The position numbers were made by a program, and so were the translations under genes. From Chondrosia reniformis (Eukaryota; Porifera; Demospongiae; Chondrillida; Chondrillidae): a DNA stretch of 64,000 bases. A model generated the notes under the pieces. That model saw nothing but the letters and a program-made list of their open reading frames with translations. It was not told where the DNA came from and ran no database searches. The DNA lies in NCBI GenBank assembly GCA_947172415.1, contig OX359190.1, positions 5,952,001-6,016,000 of the forward strand. The letters run 5' to 3'. Every line of letters starts with the position of its first letter. Positions within the stretch are counted from its first letter, which is position 1. Below are positions 1 to 10,450 of the stretch, piece by piece.

Positions 1-2072
1 ATATACAACTACTTCATATACAACAAACTAGTATATACATACAACTAGAACATAGCTAGTACTTACAATTAGTATATACATACAATTGGTACATACAACT
101 AGTACTAACAAATAGTACATACAACTACTACATCCAACTACTACATACAACCAGTACCTACATCTAGTAATTATAACTAGTACCAGTACATAGTACTAGT
201 ACATACAAAAACTACATACAACTAGTATATACAACTAGAAACTAGTACATACAACTAATTCATAGAACGAGTACATACACATATACCTAGAAAATATAAA
301 AAGTACATTCAACTAGTACATACAGGTAGTGCATACAACTAGTACATATAACTAGTACACAAACATATAACTAGTACATGCAGATAGTAAATACAACTAG
401 AACATACAACTAGGACGTACAACTAGTACATGCAAATAGTACATGCAACTAGTATCTAGTACATACAACTAGAACATACATCTATTTCAAAGCTAGTACA
501 TTCAACTAGTATAAACATACAACTAGTACACAGAACGTGTACATACCATTGGCACATATATACAACTAGTACTTTCAACTAGTACATATAACAAGTTCAC
601 ACACCTACTACATTTAACTAGTACATACAACTGGTATATACATACAACTAGTACATACAACTAGTACATACAAGCAGTACATAAAATTCGTAGGCACCAC
701 TAGTTCATAAAATTAGTAACTAGTAAATATAATTAGTACATGCGACTAGTACATACAACTAGTACAAACAACTAGTACATGCAACTAGTACATACAACTA
801 TGACATATAACTAGTACATACACTTACTACATATATCTGGTACATACACGTATACCTAGTTAATGTAAATAGTACATACAACTAGTACATATAACTAGTA
901 ACCACACATATAAATAGTTCATACAAATAGTAAATATAACTGGTACATACACCTAGTACGTACAACTAGTACATACAACTAGTATCTAGTACATACAACT
1001 AGAACATAGAAATAGGACATACGAATCGTACTTGCAACTAATGAATACAACTAGTACCTACAACTAGTACATATAACTGGAACTAGTACATAAAACTAGT
1101 ACATACAATTACTACTAACAACTAGTAACGAGTACATACAACTAGTACATTGAAATAGAACGCACAACATTTCCATGCAACTAGTACATGCAACTTGTAC
1201 ATACAATTAGTAGATAAAATTAGTACATAATACTAGTAAATAGTACAATCACCTAGGACAAACAACTGGTACATACAACTAGGACATACAACTGGTATAT
1301 ACAACTAGGGCATATAACTACTTTATATAACAAGTACATACAAGTAGTTTCTAGTACATATAACTATATAGTCCCTCCCTAGTACCTAGTTTAAGTAGTA
1401 CTAGAACCTACAACTAGTACATACAATTATTGCATTCAATTAGTACACAAATAGTACATACAGCTAGTAAATATAACTAGTACATACCACTAGTACATAA
1501 AACTAGTAGATATAACTGGTACATATAACTAGTACATATAAAGAGTACACACAACTAATTCATAAAACTAGTTCATACAACTAGTACATGCAACTAGTAT
1601 GTAGTACATACAAATAATATTTACCTAGTACATAGTATAACTAGTACAAGAATCAACAACTGGTACATACACATAGTACATACAACTAGTACATATAACT
1701 AGTACTTACAACTAGAAACTAGTAAATACTACTAGTTCATAGAACTAGTACATAATACTATATAGAACATACAACTTGAATATACATCTAGTATATAGCT
1801 AATATTAATAACTAGTATATAGATACAACTATTACATACAAATGGTACATAGATAGTACATCGACATAGTACATACAACTAGTACATATCAAATAGTACA
1901 TACACCTAGTTCATAGAGTTCATAATACTAGAACATACAACTTGTATATACAACTAGTACATAGCAACTACATACAACTAGTATATACATACAACTAGTA
2001 TGTTCAACTGGTACATAACTTGTACATACAACTTGTACATAACTAGTACATACAACCTGTACATAATGTAAC

Positions 2073-2163
2073 CAAAAGCTCTCTTTAGTTTAGTTCCCCT
2101 ATAGGCTCTTTTTACAGAATAGGCATATAGCAAGTAGGAAAATGGTATCCTAGATTTTTCATA
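2073..2163 (+). mobile_element. Solo 3' tail of the Naiad-type PLE
   Basis: About 91 bp matching the last ~100 bp of the element at 46,345-50,866, with a few differences. It keeps the two small hairpins of that tail (AAAG/CTTT around CTCT, and CTATA...TACAG) and ends in GATTTTTCAT like the full copy. It is embedded in satellite 1. The simplest reading is a severely 5'-truncated insertion. Confidence 0.85.
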
Positions 2164-3620
2164 GTGTGAGTACATAACACTAGCATATACAACTACTACA
2201 TAAACAACAAACTAGTATATACATACAACTAGACCATACCTAGTACTTACAATTAGTATATACATACAACTAGTACAAACAATATTAACAACTAGTATAT
2301 AGATACAACTATTACGTACAACTGGTACATAACTAGTACATAGAAATAGTACATACAACTTGTACATACCAAATAGTACACACACCTAGCACATACAATT
2401 AGTACATACAACTAGTACATTCAACTAGTCCATACAACTAGGACAAACAACTAGGACATATATCTAGTACATACATCTAGTACATTTAACTAGTAAATAC
2501 ACATATACCTAGTTATTATGAATAGTACATACAACTAGTACATACAGCTGGCGCATACAACTAGTACATATAACTAGTAAACAAACATATAACCAGTAAA
2601 TACATATATAAGTGGCACTTAAAAATAGTACATACGCATAGTACATACAATTAGTACATACAACAAGTACATACAACTATAAACTAGTACATACAACTGG
2701 TTCATATAACGAGTACATAATACTAGAACGTAAATCTTGTATATACAACTAGTGCATAGCTATTATTTATAACTTGTATAGACATACAACTAGTACCTAC
2801 AACTACTAAATATAACTAAGACTAGTACATAAAACTAGTGAATACAACTAGTACATACAATTATTACATACAACTAGTACATGCAACTAGCACATACACC
2901 TACTACATATAACTAGTAAATACACATACCTTGTAATTATAAATAGTACATACAACTAGTACATAAAAGTAGTACATAAAATTAGTATCTTCTACATACA
3001 ACTAGTACCTTCCTAGCACCTGGTATAACTAGTAAAAGAACCTACCATTTGTACATACAACTAGTACATACAACTAGAACATACAACCAGTACATAGCTA
3101 GTACATACAACTAGTATATACATACAACTAGTACATACAACTAGTATCTACAACTAGTAAATATACCTAGTACTAGTCCATACAACTAGTACATACAACT
3201 AGTACTTGCAATTAGTACATATAACTAGTCCACACATCTACCACATATAACTAATACATAAAAATATAACTAGTATGTATAAATAGTACATAAACATAGA
3301 ACATACAAGTAGTTCATACAACTATTAGTACATAGAACGAGTACATAAAACTAGGACTTATAACTAGTAAACACCTATTACATATAATTAGTACATAAAT
3401 ATATAACTAGTACATACAAATAGTGCATCCATATAGTATATATAACTAGTCCATAAAACTAGTACATGCAACTAGAAACTAATATATACAACTAGAAACC
3501 AGTACATACAACTAATATATACATAAAGCTAGTACGTTAAACTAGTTCATACAACTATTATATACTAACAACTAGTTCATACAGCTAGTATTTACAATTA
3601 GGTCGTACAAGTAGTTCACA

Positions 3621-3633
3621 CAACTATTAACTA
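3621..3633. repeat. Left target-site duplication of the first PLE
   Basis: CAACTATTAACTA recurs directly at 8,628-8,640 on the other side of the element. Uninterrupted satellite paralogues, for example near 12,720, carry the same words joined without the insert, which supports a true target duplication. Confidence 0.75.
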
Positions 3634-3702
3634 TCTTTGTAAAGGTTCATCTTTCGACTTTTAGAGCGTCTAGAGACGCAGTTTTTTCGATTCTTCTGTT
3701 CT

Positions 3703-3739
3703 GCCAAACGTTTCGACCCTGGGGGTCTTCTTCAGTGAC
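3703..3739 (-). ncRNA. Hammerhead-like motif, minus-arm copy
   Basis: Mirror image of the motif at 8,490-8,526, with CUGAAGA and GAAACGUU cores on the minus strand. See that entry for the pairing. Confidence 0.4.
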
Positions 3740-3766
3740 TGGTGTTGGTCTTCAAGGTGACTTCAT

Positions 3767-5832
3767 TTATAGGCATCTTTTCCCGCCATTTTCGATTACC
3801 TCATCAGTGATGTCATCGATTACATCATTTCCGGAGGAAGGAGAGGTGGAGGGAGTATTCATAAAAAAGGGTTTCCAACCACTTCTTAGTACAATTCCTT
3901 GATCTAAGTTCATTCTTACCTGACATTGTTGGATCTTCAGGGCTTCCTTAATTCTTCTTCTGTACCAGCTCTCTTCCCTCTCCACCACTCTGGCTTGGCT
4001 CCACTCAATTGGATGACCAGTTTTAGGGAGTGAACAGCTAAACCATTGTTCACATCCCCCATCCTGACGGCACGTTTGTGCTCCGCCATCCTGACTTTTA
4101 GTGTTCTTCCAGTTTCTCCAGTGTACACTGCAGGGCAACTAGAACAGGGAATCTGGTAAACGACACCTTTAATATCCATGGTAGGCTGGGGTTGTTTAGG
4201 CCTAGAGAGGATACTCCTCAGTGATCTCTGCTTTGTGAAAATGGTTTCGATGTTCATCTTCCGGCATGTTCTGGAGATCATTTCACTGAGGCCTTTCACA
4301 TATGGAATAAAAAGTTTACGTTTACCATCTTCCCTACTTCCCTGGTTCCGTTGTCTCTTCTTCATGTGCCTAGCAGCAACCTTACTGGGGTATCCGTTGG
4401 CCTGGAGAACCCCTTTCAGGTGCTCTTTTTCCTCTTGGAGGACACTGGATCCAGCACCACAGATCTTCTCCGCTCTGTCCCTGAGGCAAAGGGCAATGCC
4501 AGCTTTCACCCTAGGATGGTGATGAGACGAGAAGTGAAGGTATCTATCCGTGTGGGTTGGTTTTCTGTACACGGATGTACTCAAACTTCCTTTGTTCTTC
4601 TTCACTAGCACGTCAAGAAACGGGATAGAGCCATCTGTCTCCTCCTCCATGGTGAACTGAATGTTTCCGTGTCTTCCATTAAGGAAAGACAGAAAATCCT
4701 CCAGCTGACCCCTACCTTGGCTCCAGATGACAAAGGTGTCGTCTACATAACGTAGCCAGAGCCTAGGTTTGGAGCCAGCCTCCTGGAGGGCTACGTTTTC
4801 AAACTCTTCCATGAAGATGTTTGCCACCACTGGAGAGAGAGGAGAGCCCATGGCTGCCCCATCCTTCTGCTCAAAGAACTCGTTACCGTACTGGAAGTAC
4901 GTTGTCCTAAGACAGAGTTCGGTGAGCATTGTGATGGTGGGAGGGTCCAGAGTGGTCCGGTCTGATAGGGTGTTGTCTTCCCTCAGCCTCCTATCAATAA
5001 TCTGTAAGGAGAGATCTATAGGTACCTTCGTAAACAAGCTCTTCACATCAAAACTGATTAACTTATCTTCATTCTCTACTTGTAATCCCCTAATTTTCTT
5101 CACAAAGTCCTCTGAGTTCCTCACAAAGTGAGGAGTGTTCCCCCACAAGGGTGACAGGATAGTCGCCAGATATCTGGATAGGTGGTAAGTAGGGGAGTTT
5201 ATAGAGGAAACAATAGGTCTCAAGGGGCAACTGGCCTTATGGATCTTTGGGAGTCCATATAACTGGGGGGTGGAGCTCTGTTGGTTCTGAACCCTCTTCC
5301 TCAGATCATTAGGGAGTTTGCCATTCTTTTCCAGTGACCGGAGAACTTCAGTTACCTTCCGTTCTATTTTCAATGTTGGGTTCTTTTTGATTGGTTGATA
5401 GCTCGTATCATCCAAAAGTTCCCTTACTTTGCGGTCGTACTCTTCTTTGTCCAGGAGGACTGTGGCATTTCCCTTGTCTGCTGGAAGAATGATGGTATCA
5501 GAGTTCACCTTGAGCTCCTTGATGGCCGCTGTCTGACGTTTGGTCAGATTAGGGCTCGGGACCCCAGCTTTTGACAGGCATCGTTGGACTTCACTCCTGA
5601 GTTGTTCTCCCTGGTGACCAGGCAAGTAACGAGCTAAGGATTCTGTCCCCGCAATGATGTCAACCTGTGGAATGTGACGAGGAGTTGGTATAAAATTAAG
5701 GCCAAGGGTAAGAACCTGTCTCTGTTGTGGTGTCAACTCCCTCTTAGAAAGGTTGATGATCACTTTTTCTGGGTCAATGGGAGTGAACCTGTTGACCTTG
5801 ATGTTCCTGTTTAGCAGAGACTGGAACTTCAC
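3767..5832 (-). pseudogene. Penelope-like reverse transcriptase, partial inverted copy
   Basis: The minus-strand reading frame 3,937-5,832 encodes 631 residues identical, from the residues KFQSLLN onward, to the plus-strand copy, so it contains the whole reverse transcriptase core (SFDVKSLFTKVP, MGSPLSPVVAN, YVDD, PFLD) and the start of the GIY-YIG nuclease. The remainder of the GIY-YIG region (3,767 to about 4,030) reads in a different frame, exactly as in the plus copy. The N-terminal part is disrupted by the 284-bp deletion and the head-to-head junction, so the product would lack the first ~140 residues. ATG at 5,832 is simply the first Met in the open frame. Almost no divergence from its partner means both arms were laid down together or homogenised recently. 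Confidence 0.85.
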
Positions 5833-5916
5833 CCTATGCCTCTCCTTGGTTTCCTGCGATGCGTTCTTTGATGTTCCTAAGTTGGTAGCACACGGCGATT
5901 GTAGCTCGCTCTGAGC

Positions 5917-5967
5917 GAACAGAAGAATCGAAAAAACTGCGTCTCTAGACGCTCTAAAAGTCGAAAG
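5917..5967 (+). other. 5' leader of the PLE unit
   Basis: Sequence from GAACAGAAG to the ATG. It recurs at 8,528-8,578 after the element's 3' region, so it belongs to the pseudo-LTR-like overlap between consecutive units. It begins 5 nt past the position equivalent to the predicted hammerhead cleavage site, as expected if the inserted copy derives from a self-cleaved RNA. Contains the palindrome GCGTCTCTAGACGC. Confidence 0.6.
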
Positions 5968-8292
5968 ATGAACCTTTACAAAGATAAGTTCGACGCAGTT
6001 AGAAGAAATCCTTATTCCATTATTGATCGCTCAGAGCGAGCTACAATCGCCGTGTGCTACCAACTTAAGAACATCAAAGAACGCATCGCCCGTTACCGTA
6101 ACCATCTTGTTTTCTTCCTTAGATGTAGGGACAAGAAGATCGTGCCAAAAGGACTTCGAATACGGCTCCCAATCGTCATGGAAAAGGCTAAACGATTAGC
6201 GTTTCGCACGTCAATGGCTTTAGTACGTGAACGTATTGGCGCGGCTCGTAGGACATTACATCACTCCCGAATGCTGTTGGAATCCTGTGAAGCTTCCTTA
6301 ATGAAGTTGGTCAGCAGGGAATCCTTCTCTAAACTGAAGGAATGGAGTGACAACATTGCTGAAAGGACCTTCCAGGAAACCAAGGAGAGGCATAGGGTGA
6401 AATTCCAGTCTCTGCTAAACAGGAACATCAAGGTCAACAGGTTCACTCCCATTGACCCAGAAAAAGTGATCATCAACCTTTCTAAGAGGGAGTTGACACC
6501 ACAACAGAGACAGGTTCTTACCCTTGGCCTTAATTTTATACCAACTCCTCGTCACATTCCACAGGTTGACATCATTGCGGGGACAGAATCCTTAGCTCGT
6601 TACTTGCCTGGTCACCAGGGAGAACAACTCAGGAGTGAAGTCCAACGATGCCTGTCAAAAGCTGGGGTCCCGAGCCCTAATCTGACCAAACGTCAGACAG
6701 CGGCCATCAAGGAGCTCAAGGTGAACTCTGATACCATCATTCTTCCAGCAGACAAGGGAAATGCCACAGTCCTCCTGGACAAAGAAGAGTACGACCGCAA
6801 AGTAAGGGAACTTTTGGATGATACAAGCTATCAACCAATCAAAAAGAACCCAACATTGAAAATAGAACGGAAGGTAACTGAAGTTCTCCGGTCACTGGAA
6901 AAGAATGGCAAACTCCCTAATGATCTGAGGAAGAGGGTTCAGAACCAACAGAGCTCCACCCCCCAGTTATATGGACTCCCAAAGATCCATAAGGCCAGTT
7001 GCCCCTTGAGACCTATTGTTTCCTCTATAAACTCCCCTACTTACCACCTATCCAGATATCTGGCGACTATCCTGTCACCCTTGTGGGGGAACACTCCTCA
7101 CTTTGTGAGGAACTCAGAGGACTTTGTGAAGAAAATTAGGGGATTACAAGTAGAGAATGAAGATAAGTTAATCAGTTTTGATGTGAAGAGCTTGTTTACG
7201 AAGGTACCTATAGATCTCTCCTTACAGATTATTGATAGGAGGCTGAGGGAAGACAACACCCTATCAGACCGGACCACTCTGGACCCTCCCACCATCACAA
7301 TGCTCACCGAACTCTGTCTTAGGACAACGTACTTCCAGTACGGTAACGAGTTCTTTGAGCAGAAGGATGGGGCAGCCATGGGCTCTCCTCTCTCTCCAGT
7401 GGTGGCAAACATCTTCATGGAAGAGTTTGAAAACGTAGCCCTCCAGGAGGCTGGCTCCAAACCTAGGCTCTGGCTACGTTATGTAGACGACACCTTTGTC
7501 ATCTGGAGCCAAGGTAGGGGTCAGCTGGAGGATTTTCTGTCTTTCCTTAATGGAAGACACGGAAACATTCAGTTCACCATGGAGGAGGAGACAGATGGCT
7601 CTATCCCGTTTCTTGACGTGCTAGTGAAGAAGAACAAAGGAAGTTTGAGTACATCCGTGTACAGAAAACCAACCCACACGGATAGATACCTTCACTTCTC
7701 GTCTCATCACCATCCTAGGGTGAAAGCTGGCATTGCCCTTTGCCTCAGGGACAGAGCGGAGAAGATCTGTGGTGCTGGATCCAGTGTCCTCCAAGAGGAA
7801 AAAGAGCACCTGAAAGGGGTTCTCCAGGCCAACGGATACCCCAGTAAGGTTGCTGCTAGGCACATGAAGAAGAGACAACGGAACCAGGGAAGTAGGGAAG
7901 ATGGTAAACGTAAACTTTTTATTCCATATGTGAAAGGCCTCAGTGAAATGATCTCCAGAACATGCCGGAAGATGAACATCGAAACCATTTTCACAAAGCA
8001 GAGATCACTGAGGAGTATCCTCTCTAGGCCTAAACAACCCCAGCCTACCATGGATATTAAAGGTGTCGTTTACCAGATTCCCTGTTCTAGTTGCCCTGCA
8101 GTGTACACTGGAGAAACTGGAAGAACACTAAAAGTCAGGATGGCGGAGCACAAACGTGCCGTCAGGATGGGGGATGTGAACAATGGTTTAGCTGTTCACT
8201 CCCTAAAACTGGTCATCCAATTGAGTGGAGCCAAGCCAGAGTGGTGGAGAGGGAAGAGAGCTGGTACAGAAGAAGAATTAAGGAAGCCCTGA
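5968..8292 (+). CDS. Penelope-like element reverse transcriptase with C-terminal GIY-YIG nuclease
   Basis: A 774-residue frame. Reverse transcriptase motifs are clear: ILPADKGNATVLLD near residue 255, LYGLPKIHK near 333, motif A SFDVKSLFTKVP at ~403, motif B MGSPLSPVVANIF at ~471, motif C YVDD at ~505, then PFLDVLV and YRKPTHTDRYLHF. This LPKIHK/PFLD set is diagnostic of Penelope-like elements, whose RT is related to telomerase. From ~699, VVYQIPC, CSSC and YTGETG mark a GIY-YIG nuclease, which nicks target DNA. Start: the ATG at 5,968 is followed by a charged N-terminal region, and the same ATG recurs in the terminal overlap at 8,579. The last ~30 residues do not look like a GIY-YIG end; the expected continuation lies in another frame (separate entry). 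Length fits EN+ elements of the Penelope/Poseidon/Neptune type. Probably recent; activity unproven. Confidence 0.93.
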   Translation: MNLYKDKFDAVRRNPYSIIDRSERATIAVCYQLKNIKERIARYRNHLVFFLRCRDKKIVPKGLRIRLPIVMEKAKRLAFRTSMALVRERIGAARRTLHHSRMLLESCEASLMKLVSRESFSKLKEWSDNIAERTFQETKERHRVKFQSLLNRNIKVNRFTPIDPEKVIINLSKRELTPQQRQVLTLGLNFIPTPRHIPQVDIIAGTESLARYLPGHQGEQLRSEVQRCLSKAGVPSPNLTKRQTAAIKELKVNSDTIILPADKGNATVLLDKEEYDRKVRELLDDTSYQPIKKNPTLKIERKVTEVLRSLEKNGKLPNDLRKRVQNQQSSTPQLYGLPKIHKASCPLRPIVSSINSPTYHLSRYLATILSPLWGNTPHFVRNSEDFVKKIRGLQVENEDKLISFDVKSLFTKVPIDLSLQIIDRRLREDNTLSDRTTLDPPTITMLTELCLRTTYFQYGNEFFEQKDGAAMGSPLSPVVANIFMEEFENVALQEAGSKPRLWLRYVDDTFVIWSQGRGQLEDFLSFLNGRHGNIQFTMEEETDGSIPFLDVLVKKNKGSLSTSVYRKPTHTDRYLHFSSHHHPRVKAGIALCLRDRAEKICGAGSSVLQEEKEHLKGVLQANGYPSKVAARHMKKRQRNQGSREDGKRKLFIPYVKGLSEMISRTCRKMNIETIFTKQRSLRSILSRPKQPQPTMDIKGVVYQIPCSSCPAVYTGETGRTLKVRMAEHKRAVRMGDVNNGLAVHSLKLVIQLSGAKPEWWRGKRAGTEEELRKP

Positions 8293-8462
8293 AGATCCAA
8301 CAATGTCAGGTAAGAATGAACTTAGATCAAGGAATTGTACTAAGAAGTGGTTGGAAACCCTTTTTTATGAATACTCCCTCCACCTCTCCTTCCTCCGGAA
8401 ATGATGTAATCGATGACATCACTGATGAGGTAATCGAAAATGGCGGGAAAAGATGCCTATAA
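8204..8462 (+). other. C-terminal GIY-YIG continuation in a second frame
   Basis: This frame encodes TGHPIEWSQARVVE, WYRRRIKEALKI and MNLDQGIVLRSGW, which match the pattern usually seen at the end of PLE GIY-YIG domains (H-x-I-x-W, then an E, then R-x-x-EA, then N-x-D-x-G). It is offset from the 774-residue frame; the switch falls at about 8,199-8,206. The minus arm has the same offset, so it was present in the common source. It could be a fixed mutation or a translational frameshift. Confidence 0.7.
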
Positions 8463-8489
8463 ATGAAGTCACCTTGAAGACCAACACCA

Positions 8490-8526
8490 GTCACTGAAGA
8501 AGACCCCCAGGGTCGAAACGTTTGGC
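8490..8526 (+). ncRNA. Hammerhead-ribozyme-like motif in PLE terminal region
   Basis: Core CUGAAGA (8,494-8,500, allowed variant at position 7), stem II GACCC/GGGUC (8,501-8,514, one extra A), GAA (8,515-8,517), palindromic stem III ACGU (8,518-8,521), cleavage nucleotide U 8,522, and stem I GUCA (8,490-8,493) with UGGC (8,523-8,526). Hammerheads are established in PLE pseudo-LTRs. The 4-nt self-complementary stem III suggests action as a dimer; single-molecule activity looks weak. Confidence 0.5.
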
Positions 8527-8527
8527 A

Positions 8528-8627
8528 GAACAGAAGAATCGAAAAAACTGCGTCTCTAGACGCTCTAAAAGTCGAAAGATGAACCTTTACAAAGATAAGT
8601 TCGACGCAGTTAGAAGAAATCCTTATT
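8528..8627 (+). repeat. Terminal partial unit (pseudo-LTR-like overlap)
   Basis: These 100 bp repeat 5,917-6,016, including the ORF start and its first 16 codons. The element therefore ends inside a second unit, as in tandem PLE templates. Confidence 0.85.
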
Positions 8628-8640
8628 CAACTATTAACTA
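8628..8640. repeat. Right target-site duplication of the first PLE
   Basis: CAACTATTAACTA, identical to 3,621-3,633. Confidence 0.75.
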
Positions 8641-8850
8641 GTACATATATATAACCAGTACATGAAACTAGTACATACAACTAGTATATACATACAACTA
8701 GTTCATACAACTAGTATTCACAATTAGTACATTCAATTAGTCCACACAACTAGGACAAAAAACTAGGATATATATCTAGTACATACACCAACTACATATA
8801 ACTGGTAAATAAACATATACCTAGTAATTATAAATAGTACATATGCTGGT
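8641..8850 (+). repeat. Satellite 1, ACTAGT orientation
   Basis: Continuation of the 13-bp minisatellite after the PLE, in the same orientation as before it, up to the strand switch near 8,850. Confidence 0.9.
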
Positions 8851-10450
8851 TAAATGTACTAGTTTTATATATATACTAGTTGTATGTACTAGTTTCTAGT
8901 TGTATGTACTATTCATATATACTAGTTATATGTAGTAGGTGTGTGTACTTGTTATATGTACTAGTTGAAAGTACAAGTTGTTTGTCCTAATTGTATGTAC
9001 ACGTTCTGTGTACCAGTTGCATGTTGATACTGGTTGTATGTACCTAGTTGTATGTACTAGTTGTATGTACTAGTGTTTTGAACTAGTTGTAGGTTCTGGT
9101 ACAAGTTATACTAGGAACTAGGAAGGAACTCGTTCTCTATACTACTTGTTTCTTTGTTTGAACTAGTTTTATCTACTAATTGTATGTACTAGTTGTATGT
9201 ACTAGTTTTAGGTTCTAGTCCTAGGTACTAGGGAGGGGCTAGTTGTATGTACTAGATTCTAATTGTATGTACTAGCTGTATGTACTAGTCGCATGCACTA
9301 ATTATATTTACTATTTACAAATTTATGATCTAGTTGTACCTTGTATGTACTAGTTGTATATATACACTAGTTGTATGTACTAGTTTCTCGTTGTGTGCAG
9401 TATGTGTATGTATTATTCGTATATACTAGTTATATGTTTAGGTATTAGTTATATGTAGTAAGGTGTGTGTACTTGTTATATGTACTAGTTGAAGGTACTA
9501 GTTGTATGTCCTAATTGTATGTACACATTCTGTGTACTAGTTGTATGTTTATACTAGTTGTATGTACTAGCTTTATATTAGTTGTATGTACTAGTTGTAT
9601 GTACTAGTTTTTTGAAATAGTCGTAGCTTCTGGTACAAGTTATACTAGGAACTAGGAAGGAACTCGTTCTATATACTACTTGTTTGTTTGTTTGAACTAG
9701 TTTTTGTACTAATTGTATGTACTAGTTGTAGGTTCAAGTCCTAGTTATATTAGGTACTAGGGAGGGGCTAGTTGTATGTACTAGATACTAATTGTATGTA
9801 CTACTTGTATGTACTATTTATATGTACTATTTATATGTTTATGTACTAGGTATATGTACTATTTGTATGTACTAGCTGTATGTTCTGGTTGTATGTGCTA
9901 ATTGTATCTACTTGTTGTATGTACTAATACTCTATAGTTATATTAAATAATTGTTGGTGCTACTTGTTTGTTCAACTTGTATGTGGTAGTTGTAATTAGT
10001 AATAATTGTAGGTACTAGTTGCATGTACTAGTTGTATGTACTAGTTGTATGTACTAGAAATGAGCCTGTTGTATGTACAAGATGTATGCACTAGTTGTTT
10101 GTGCTAGCTGTATACTTGTTTTATGAAGTTATTGTATGTTCTAGTTGTTTGTACTAGTTGTATGTAATATTTGCATGTACTAGTTTTATGTACTAGTTAC
10201 TAGTTGAGTGAACTAGTTGCATGTACTATTTATAATTACTAGGTATATGTGTATGTACTAGTTGTATGTAGTAGGTGCATGTACTAGTTATATGTCCTAG
10301 TTGTTTGTACTAGTTCTATGTTCTAGTTGAATGTACTAGTTGTATGTACTATTTGTGTGTACTATTAGGATGTATTAGTTTTATGTAATAATTGCATGTA
10401 CTAGTTGTATGCACTAGTTTTATGAACTAGTTCTATTTATATTTACTAGT
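8851..10450 (-). repeat. Satellite 1, opposite orientation
   Basis: The unit now reads TGTATGTACTAGT on the plus strand. The switch is abrupt at about 8,845-8,862 and reverses again near 10,450. Contains the mirror of the recurring block with GAACTAGGAAGGAACTCGTT (near 9,115 and 9,645). Confidence 0.93.

Larger units (their letters stand above)
1..3633 (+). repeat. Satellite 1 minisatellite, ACTAGT orientation
   Basis: Tandem array of a degenerate 13-bp unit, consensus ACTAGTACATACA, read directly from the sequence. Units vary in length and base and combine into longer recurring blocks that reappear at about 11.8, 12.7, 14.4 and 15.4 kb. No coding potential; short ORFs here are translated repeat. 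A 91-bp Naiad-type PLE tail lies at 2,073-2,163. Confidence 0.95.
3634..8627. mobile_element. Penelope-like element, head-to-head inverted dimer
   Basis: A partial copy on the minus strand (3,634-5,917) abuts a near full-length copy on the plus strand (5,917-8,627). The arms pair as 3,634-5,917 with 6,028-8,595. They are almost identical apart from 284 bp (6,090-6,373) absent from the minus arm. The plus copy starts close to the predicted hammerhead cleavage point of the family, and its end carries 100 bp of the next unit's start. Such partial inverted or tandem copies are established for Penelope-like elements. A 13-bp target duplication flanks the whole. Confidence 0.92.

Noticed and set aside
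1978-2175. Tyr-rich short ORF in satellite 1
   Set aside because: It is translated minisatellite overlapping a Naiad tail; similar frames appear across the array by repetition.
4178-5131. Plus-strand ORFs opposite the minus PLE arm
   Set aside because: Antisense shadows of the reverse transcriptase; the same frames recur opposite the plus arm.
6090-6373. Intron in the PLE, since the other arm lacks this segment
   Set aside because: Boundaries are not GT-AG and the segment codes in frame in the plus copy.
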